A stretch of 64,000 bases of DNA, taken from NCBI GenBank assembly GCA_003168375.1, contig PMSI01000003.1, positions 124,001-188,000 on the forward strand, in the 5' to 3' direction. Below the pieces are notes generated by a model that did not search any database, was not told the DNA's origin, and saw only the letters and a list, made by a program, of their open reading frames with translations. A program made the translations under genes and the position numbers. Below, in pieces: positions 58,754 to 64,000 of this stretch; the stretch's first letter is position 1; each line of letters opens with the position of its first letter. This DNA is from Vulcanimicrobiota bacterium. GTDB lineage: Bacteria > Vulcanimicrobiota > Vulcanimicrobiia > Vulcanimicrobiales > Vulcanimicrobiaceae.

Positions 58754-59533
58754 GTGTTGGCTCGCCGGATCGTTCCCTGTCTCGACATCAAGGACGGCCG
58801 GGTCGTCAAGGGTGTCCGCTTCGTCGACCTGAGCGATGCCGGCGATCCGGTCGCACTCGCCCGCCGCTACGAGGCGGAGGGGGCGGATGAGCTCGTCTTC
58901 CTCGACATCACCGCTACGGTGGAAGGGCGCCGGGCGACGCTGGCGGTCGTCCGCGCCGTCGCGCGCGAGCTCACGATCCCGTTCGCCGTCGGCGGCGGGG
59001 TGCGCGGGGTCGAGGACGTCAACGATCTGCTGCGCGCCGGCTGCGACAAGGTGAGCATGAACTCGGCCGCGGTGCGCGATCCCGAGTTGATCGCGGCGGC
59101 CTCGCGGCGATTCGGCGCGCAGTGCGTGGTCGTCGCGATCGACGCGCGCAGAGCTCCCGGCGTGCCGTCGGGGTTCGAGGTCGTCATCGACGGCGGCCGG
59201 ACCGCGACCGGCCTCGACGCGGTCGCCTGGGCAGCCGAGTGCGAGCGGCTCGGCGCCGGCGAGCTGCTGGTGACCTCGATCGATCGCGACGGGACCCGCG
59301 ACGGCTACGACATCGCGCTGACGCGCGCGATACGGGACGCGTGCAATCTGCCGGTGATCGCTTCGGGGGGCGCGGGCGCGATCGCGGACTTTGCGGCGGT
59401 GTTCCGCGAGGCCGACGCCGACGCCGCGCTCGCGGCGTCGCTGTTCCACTACGCCGAGCTCTCGATCGGCGACCTGAAGGACGCCTTGGCCGCCGACGGC
59501 ATCGTCGTTCGGCGCGAAACGGTGCCGGTATGA
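58754..59533 (+). CDS. hisF: Imidazole glycerol phosphate synthase cyclase subunit
   Basis: HisF closes the imidazole ring of histidine from PRFAR and ammonia. It is a TIM barrel with [19 protein letters not shown] (first catalytic Asp), [23 protein letters not shown], a [14 protein letters not shown] segment carrying the second catalytic Asp, and [12 protein letters not shown]. The length of 259 residues is normal. The stop overlaps the hisIE start. Confidence 0.96.
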   Translation: MLARRIVPCLDIKDGRVVKGVRFVDLSDAGDPVALARRYEAEGADELVFLDITATVEGRRATLAVVRAVARELTIPFAVGGGVRGVEDVNDLLRAGCDKVSMNSAAVRDPELIAAASRRFGAQCVVVAIDARRAPGVPSGFEVVIDGGRTATGLDAVAWAAECERLGAGELLVTSIDRDGTRDGYDIALTRAIRDACNLPVIASGGAGAIADFAAVFREADADAALAASLFHYAELSIGDLKDALAADGIVVRRETVPV

Positions 59534-60174
59534 CGGCGCTCCCCGAGGTGCGCTGGGATGCGGACGGACTCGCGCCGGTGGTGATCGCCGACGCGACGAC
59601 CGGCGCGGTGCTCACGCTCGCGTACGCCAACCGCGAAGCGCTCGAGCGGACGATCGCGACGCGCTCGTCCTGGCTCTGGAGCCGTTCGCGCGGCGAGCTC
59701 TGGAACAAGGGCGCGACGTCCGGGAACACGCAACGCGTCGTCTCCGTCTCCGTCGACTGCGACGCCGATGCGCTGCTCTATCGCGTGGTCCCGAACGGAC
59801 CGGCCTGTCACACCGGCGCCGCGTCGTGCTTCGCGACAACGCTGCCATTGGACGGTGCCGACGAGCCGCCGGAAGGCGCGGCGTTCGCGACGGCGCTCGC
59901 CGCGCTCGCGCGGACCATCGTACAGCGCAAGCTGCATCCGGTCGAGGGCTCGTACACCGCGAAGCTGTTCGCCGGCGGCGTCGACCGCATCGGCAAGAAG
60001 ATCGGCGAAGAGGCGACCGAGGTCGTGATCGCCGCCAAGAACGCCGACCGCGGTGAACTGGTGTGGGAGACCGCCGACCTGTTCTATCACGCGCTCGTGC
60101 TCCTCGCGGAGCGCGGCGTGCCGCTTGACGACGTGGGAGCCGAGTTATCGCGACGCGCCAAACCCACGGATTGA
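59530..60174 (+). CDS. hisI: Bifunctional phosphoribosyl-AMP cyclohydrolase/phosphoribosyl-ATP pyrophosphatase
   Basis: The N-domain (HisI) has [22 protein letters not shown], the metal-binding [12 protein letters not shown] and a [11 protein letters not shown] segment. The C-domain (HisE) follows with [39 protein letters not shown]. Together they carry out two successive early steps of histidine synthesis. The length of 214 residues is usual for the fusion. The TGA overlaps the TTG start of recG. Confidence 0.94.
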   Translation: MTALPEVRWDADGLAPVVIADATTGAVLTLAYANREALERTIATRSSWLWSRSRGELWNKGATSGNTQRVVSVSVDCDADALLYRVVPNGPACHTGAASCFATTLPLDGADEPPEGAAFATALAALARTIVQRKLHPVEGSYTAKLFAGGVDRIGKKIGEEATEVVIAAKNADRGELVWETADLFYHALVLLAERGVPLDDVGAELSRRAKPTD

Positions 60175-62195
60175 GCTCCCTGGCCGGCATCGGTCCGGAG
60201 ACTGCGGCGAAGTTCGCGGAGGTCGGCGTCGCAACGCCGGCCGAGCTGCTCGCCTACATCCCGCGCGCCTACCGCGACTGGCGCGAGCCGATGCCGATCG
60301 GCAGCCTGCGCGAAGGCGAGGCGATCATCGTCGGCCGCGTGCTGCGCGTCAAGGAGCGCCGCGGGCGGCGCGCGACGCTGATCACCGCGGCGCTGCAGGA
60401 CGACACCGGGATGATCGAAGCGAAGTGGTTCGGCCGCCAGTACCTCGCCGGCCGGATCGCGCCCGGCGACCGGTTGTTCGTCGCGGGACGCGTGGCTCGC
60501 GCCGGCCTGCTGCCCGAGATCAACGTCGCCCAGCACCGCGCGCTCCGCGAGAACGAAGTGTGGCAGGGCGAGATCGTCCCCGTGTACGCCGCGACGAAAG
60601 AGCTGTCGACGCGCACGATCCGTACCGTGATCGCCAAGAACCTCGATCGGCTGATCGCGCAGCAGACCGACGCGCTGCCGCCCGCGCTCGTGCAGCGCTT
60701 CGGTTTCCCGCCGCTGGCACGAGCCTGGCGCGAAGTGCACGCGCCGCACGACCTCGAGGCTGCCGCGCGCGCGAAAGAACGGATCGTCTTCGACGAGTTC
60801 TTCTCGATCGCGCTCGCCGCCGCGGTGAAGCGCGCGCGGCGCGAAGCGGCGGGCGGCGCGCGCGCTCTGACGCTCCCTGGCGGGTTCTGGGACCGATTCA
60901 TCGCCCAGCTGCCGTTCGAACCGACCGCGGCGCAGCGCCGCGTCATCGAACGGATCTGGGTCGACATGGGCCGTACCGCACCGATGAACCTGCTGCTGCA
61001 GGGAGACGTCGGGAGCGGAAAGACGCTGGTCGCCGCGGCGGCGATCGTGCTCGCGCACGAGGGCGGGATCCAATCGGCGCTCATGGCGCCGACCGAGATC
61101 CTCGCGGCGCAGCACGCCGCCAAACTCGCGCCGCTGCTGTTGCCGTTCGGCGTCACGGTCGAAGCGGTGTTCGGCTCGCTCGGCGCGCGCGAGCGCCGCC
61201 GCGCCGAGGAACACATCGCGTCCGGTCAAGCCGCGCTGGCCGTCGGTACCCACGCGCTCCTGACGGAGAGCGTGACGTTCGCGAACCTGGGCCTCGTCAT
61301 CATCGACGAGCAGCACCGGTTCGGCGTCAACCAGCGGCGGTCGATGCGCGAGAAGAGCGCGGCCCCGCACACGCTGGCGATGACGGCGACGCCGATCCCG
61401 CGCACCCTCGCGCAAACCCGCTACGCCGACATGGACTTGGCGGTGATCGACGAGCTCCCGCCGGGCCGCACGCCGATTCGCACGTTCGTGCTCCGCGAAA
61501 GCTACAAGCCGCGCGCGTACGAGCTCGTGCGCAAGAACGCCGCCGAGGGCCGCCAAGCCTATGTCGTCGCCCCGGTGATCGATGCGTCTGATTCGGCGCT
61601 GACCGGCGCGCTCGCCGAAGCCGAGCGGCTCGAGAAGAAGGTCTTCCCCGACCTGCGCGTCGCCGTGCTCCACGGGAAGCTGCCGGGCCGCGAAAAGGAC
61701 GCCGTTATGGAGCGCTTCAAGCGCGGCGAGATCGACGTGCTGGTCGCGACGACGGTGGTCGAGGTCGGCGTCGACGTCGCGAACGCGTCGGTGATGATCG
61801 TCCTCGACGCGAATCGTTACGGTCTCGCGCAGCTCCATCAGCTGCGCGGCCGGGTAGGCCGCGGGGTGGCGGAGTCGATCTGCGTGCTGATCGCGCCGGA
61901 CGACGCAGGCGAGGTCGAACGCCTGACGGTGCTGGAGAAGACGACCGACGGCTTCGAGATCGCGAACGAGGACTTGCGGCTGCGCAAAGCGGGACAGCTC
62001 GCCGGGACGCAGCAGGCCGGCGACTCCACCCTGATCGGCGACATCGTCGACGACTTCGCGCTCTACATGCGCGCGAAGGAAGCCGCCGACGCGATCGTGG
62101 CGAGCGATCCCGAGTTGAGCGATCCCGAGCACCGTCCGCTGCTGACGCTCCTCGACGAGAACGCCTCCGCGCGCGCGATGCTGGTCACCGCGTGA
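60171..62195 (+). CDS. recG: ATP-dependent DNA helicase RecG
   Basis: RecG rewinds stalled forks and branch points. An N-terminal wedge/OB domain ([39 protein letters not shown]) is followed by the helicase motor. The motor has GDVGSGKT (motif I), [18 protein letters not shown] (motif II), [10 protein letters not shown] and [19 protein letters not shown], with a QLRGRVGRG segment near the end. The TTG start overlaps hisIE. Confidence 0.96.
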   Translation: MSSLAGIGPETAAKFAEVGVATPAELLAYIPRAYRDWREPMPIGSLREGEAIIVGRVLRVKERRGRRATLITAALQDDTGMIEAKWFGRQYLAGRIAPGDRLFVAGRVARAGLLPEINVAQHRALRENEVWQGEIVPVYAATKELSTRTIRTVIAKNLDRLIAQQTDALPPALVQRFGFPPLARAWREVHAPHDLEAAARAKERIVFDEFFSIALAAAVKRARREAAGGARALTLPGGFWDRFIAQLPFEPTAAQRRVIERIWVDMGRTAPMNLLLQGDVGSGKTLVAAAAIVLAHEGGIQSALMAPTEILAAQHAAKLAPLLLPFGVTVEAVFGSLGARERRRAEEHIASGQAALAVGTHALLTESVTFANLGLVIIDEQHRFGVNQRRSMREKSAAPHTLAMTATPIPRTLAQTRYADMDLAVIDELPPGRTPIRTFVLRESYKPRAYELVRKNAAEGRQAYVVAPVIDASDSALTGALAEAERLEKKVFPDLRVAVLHGKLPGREKDAVMERFKRGEIDVLVATTVVEVGVDVANASVMIVLDANRYGLAQLHQLRGRVGRGVAESICVLIAPDDAGEVERLTVLEKTTDGFEIANEDLRLRKAGQLAGTQQAGDSTLIGDIVDDFALYMRAKEAADAIVASDPELSDPEHRPLLTLLDENASARAMLVTA

Positions 62196-62878
62196 TTGGG
62201 ATCGGGTTCGATTTCGATCATACGCTCGGCGTCGACAACGGCCTCGAACGGCAGGCGCTGTGCGCCTACGCGGAGGAACTCGGCCGTCCGCTCGATCCTG
62301 GGGATGCCGCCTGGCGCACGCGGCTCGAGGCGCTGCTGGCGGACTTTCGGGCGGACGCGACGACGATGGACGAGATGATGCGCCGTTTCGCGGAGGCGCT
62401 CGGCGCCCGCGATGTGAGCGCCGAACGCTGGCGCGATATCTGCTACGCGCTCGTCGATACGCTGGTGTCCCCGGTCGATGGTGCGCGCGAGACGCTCGCC
62501 GCACTGCGCGCGCGGGGCGTGCCGGCGGCGATCCTCACCAACGGCTGGACGCCGCTGCAGCAGAAGAAGATCGCGCGCGCGCTCGGCGACGACGGCCTCG
62601 CGCTGCGCGTGCTGGTGAGCGACGTGCTGCACGTGGTGAAACCGGCGCGGGCGGCGTTCGACGCGCTGGTCGACGCGCTTGGTGTGCCGCGCGAGCGCGC
62701 CTGGTACGTCGGCGACAACACCCGCGGCGACGTCGGCGGCGCGCTCGCAGCAGGGCTGCGCGCGGTGTGGTTCGACTGGGAAGGGCAGAGTTATCCACAG
62801 GACCTGCCCCCGCCGACCCTGCGAATCGGCACCTTGCGGGAGCTGGAGACGCTGATCGAGAACAGCATCGCTCCATAA
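62192..62878 (+). CDS. HAD-superfamily hydrolase
   Basis: The nucleophile motif is FDFDHTLGVDNG, motif II is ILTNGW, motif III is the lysine in VVKPAR and motif IV is YVGDNTRGDVGGALAAG. This is a subclass IA phosphatase with a helical cap. The substrate is unknown. The start overlaps recG by 4 bases. Confidence 0.87.
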   Translation: MIGIGFDFDHTLGVDNGLERQALCAYAEELGRPLDPGDAAWRTRLEALLADFRADATTMDEMMRRFAEALGARDVSAERWRDICYALVDTLVSPVDGARETLAALRARGVPAAILTNGWTPLQQKKIARALGDDGLALRVLVSDVLHVVKPARAAFDALVDALGVPRERAWYVGDNTRGDVGGALAAGLRAVWFDWEGQSYPQDLPPPTLRIGTLRELETLIENSIAP

Positions 62879-62883
62879 CTCTT

Positions 62884-63444
62884 ATGGGAACGCTGACCAT
62901 CACCGGCGGCACGCTGCGCAGCCGGCGTGTTCCGTCGCCGCCCGGACGGGCGGTTCGACCGACACCCGCTCGCGTGAAGGAAGCGCTGTTCTCGATTCTC
63001 GGCTCACGCGTCGACGACGCCCGTGTCCTGGACCTGTTCGCGGGCAGCGGGGCGCTGGGATTCGAGTCGCTCTCGCGCGGAGCGGCCCACGTCACGTTCG
63101 TCGAAAAACACCGCCCGACCGCGGACGCGCTCCGCGCGGCGGCGCGTGATCTCGGCCTCGCCGAGCACGTCGAGGTGATCGCGGCGCCGGCCGAGCGAGC
63201 CGTCAGCGCCGTGCGCGGCCGCTACGACCTCGTCTTCGCCGACCCGCCGTACGCTCACCCATATCCGGGCGCCGCCTTGGGCACGCTGCGCGCGCGGCGC
63301 GCGATCGACGCCGCGACGACCGTCGTTTACGAACACTCGGCGCGCGACCCCGCGCCCGCCGATCCCTCCATGCAACTCGAGCGCAGCGAACGCTACGGCG
63401 AAGTGACGCTCGAGTTCATGCGCCCCGCCGAGGAGGCCGCATGA
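62884..63444 (+). CDS. rsmD: 16S rRNA (guanine-N2) methyltransferase RsmD
   Basis: The enzyme methylates G966 of 16S rRNA in E. coli. Motifs are ITGGTLRSRRVPSPPGRAVRPTPARVKEALFSIL, the SAM-binding VLDLFAGSGALGFESLSRGA, and DLVFADPPYAHPY. The length of 186 residues is normal. The ATG at 62884 follows the previous stop by 5 bases, and the stop overlaps the coaD ATG. Confidence 0.92.
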   Translation: MGTLTITGGTLRSRRVPSPPGRAVRPTPARVKEALFSILGSRVDDARVLDLFAGSGALGFESLSRGAAHVTFVEKHRPTADALRAAARDLGLAEHVEVIAAPAERAVSAVRGRYDLVFADPPYAHPYPGAALGTLRARRAIDAATTVVYEHSARDPAPADPSMQLERSERYGEVTLEFMRPAEEAA

Positions 63445-63953
63445 ACGGCCGACCGGGCCAAATCCACGCGGCGGTCTATCCCGGCTCGTTCGACCCGATG
63501 ACGCGCGGTCACCTCGACGTGATCGAGCGCGCCGCTGCGGTGTTCGACAAGGTTACGGTGGCCGTGGTCGTCAACCCGCAGAAGAGCGCACCGCTGTTCA
63601 CGCTCGACGAGCGGGAACGGATGATCTGCGAGGCGGTTGCGCATCTGGAGAACGTGAACGTCACGCATTTTCAGGGCTTGCTGGCCGACTTCGTCAAGCG
63701 CGAGAGCGCGACCGTCATCGTGAAGGGGCTTCGAGTCGTGTCGGACTTCGAGAGCGAGATGTCGACCGCGCTGATGAACCGCTCGCTCTCCGGCGTCGAT
63801 ACCGTGTTCCTGCCGAGTGATCCGCGCTGGTCGTTTGTGAGCTCGACGCTCGTCAAAGAAGTCTACAACCTCGGCGCCGACGTGTCCGAGTACGTTCCGC
63901 TCGCCGTCCTGCACGTGATGCAGTCGAAACGCCCCGCACCCCGCCCCGCCTAG
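63441..63953 (+). CDS. coaD: Phosphopantetheine adenylyltransferase
   Basis: CoaD makes dephospho-CoA from phosphopantetheine and ATP. The T-x-GH motif lies in AVYPGSFDPMTRGHLDVIERAA. The C-terminal motif is IVKGLRVVSDFESEMSTALMNRSL and the end is SSTLVKEVYNLG. The length of 170 residues is typical. The rsmD-coaD pair is common in many bacteria. Confidence 0.95.
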   Translation: MNGRPGQIHAAVYPGSFDPMTRGHLDVIERAAAVFDKVTVAVVVNPQKSAPLFTLDERERMICEAVAHLENVNVTHFQGLLADFVKRESATVIVKGLRVVSDFESEMSTALMNRSLSGVDTVFLPSDPRWSFVSSTLVKEVYNLGADVSEYVPLAVLHVMQSKRPAPRPA

Positions 63954-63963
63954 GAGGTAGCGC

Positions 63964-64000
63964 ATGTCCGTCTATCGCGTGATCGACAAGCTCGAAGCAT
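63964..64000 (+). CDS. Start of an unidentified gene (3' cut by the window edge)
   Basis: A strong ribosome binding site, AGGAGG, lies 6 bases before an ATG whose product begins MSVYRVIDKLEA. Only 12 codons are visible. The gene is probably in the coaD operon. The function cannot be told. Confidence 0.6.
   Translation, partial: MSVYRVIDKLEA

Noticed and set aside
60087-62504. Minus-strand 805-codon frame opposite recG
   Set aside because: RecG motifs on the plus strand are intact. The opposite frame shows no family.
1-64000. CRISPR arrays, rRNA genes and prophage structure
   Set aside because: I saw no regularly spaced direct repeats, no 16S/23S/5S signature and no phage structural genes in this window.

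Overview
The window is a G+C-rich bacterial chromosome segment, by eye roughly two-thirds G+C, with dense gene packing and many GTG and TTG starts. Its housekeeping genes follow the gene order known from Bacillus-type genomes: ispD, ispF, gltX, cysE, cysS, rlmB, a SigH-type sigma factor, a tRNA cluster, rpmG, tRNA-Trp, secE, nusG, rplK, rplA, rplJ, rplL. The composition, the order and the mixture of regulatory families suggest a high-G+C Terrabacteria-type lineage such as Candidatus Eremiobacterota (WPS-2) or a relative. That placement is an inference and is not certain.

The backbone is repeatedly interrupted. From 1 to 9.1 kb it holds ispD (5' partial, with an EF-G domain V-like tail), ispF, a large LuxR/ATPase regulator, gltX, cysE, cysS and rlmB. 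From 9.1 to 11.3 kb come a secreted esterase, the SigH-like sigma factor behind a clear promoter, and a 2Fe-2S ferredoxin-like protein. From 11.3 to 16.9 kb a Thr-Tyr-Gly-Thr tRNA cluster is split by a block of lower G+C. That block encodes a 1335-residue Cap4-like nuclease/STAND NTPase and a small PD-(D/E)XK nuclease, and it looks like an antiviral defence island. From 17 to 29.5 kb the genes are accessory: fumarylacetoacetase with a partner gene, a PAS/GAF/SpoIIE phosphatase, malate synthase, a decayed LrgA/LrgB fusion, a soluble chemoreceptor fused to a TRAP solute-binding domain, and a diguanylate cyclase.

A complete IS1595-family element with passenger genes (29502-31856, matching 8-bp target duplications) sits just upstream of the promoter of rpmG, tRNA-Trp, secE and nusG (31.9-33.2 kb). 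From 33.2 to 40 kb there are a frameshifted secreted-protein gene, an S1-domain protein, a lipoprotein, a STAS protein, a LuxR-type regulator, several very small genes and a LysR DNA-binding domain without its sensor domain. rplK and rplA follow.

From 41.2 to 52.2 kb come degraded IS5 and IS1380 fragments, a B-type haem-copper oxidase operon with a membrane cytochrome c, a broken formylglycine-generating-enzyme-like gene, a DUF4126 protein, an operon of PrpD-like protein, acyl-CoA ligase and CaiB-type CoA transferase, and a GNAT acetyltransferase. rplJ and rplL have their own promoter and a leader with a terminator-like hairpin. The last 10 kb hold a cyclophilin, M13 and M48 metallopeptidases, tRNA-Gly and tRNA-Cys, a CHASE3/SpoIIE phosphatase, hisF, hisIE, recG, a HAD phosphatase, rsmD, coaD and the start of one more gene.

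Functional groups that recur are MEP-pathway isoprenoid synthesis, translation, histidine synthesis and partner-switching regulation (two SpoIIE phosphatases and one STAS protein). The strongest candidates for new biology are the tRNA-embedded nuclease/NTPase island, the soluble chemoreceptor-DctP fusion, the IspD/EF-G domain V fusion and a threonine tRNA with a long variable arm.
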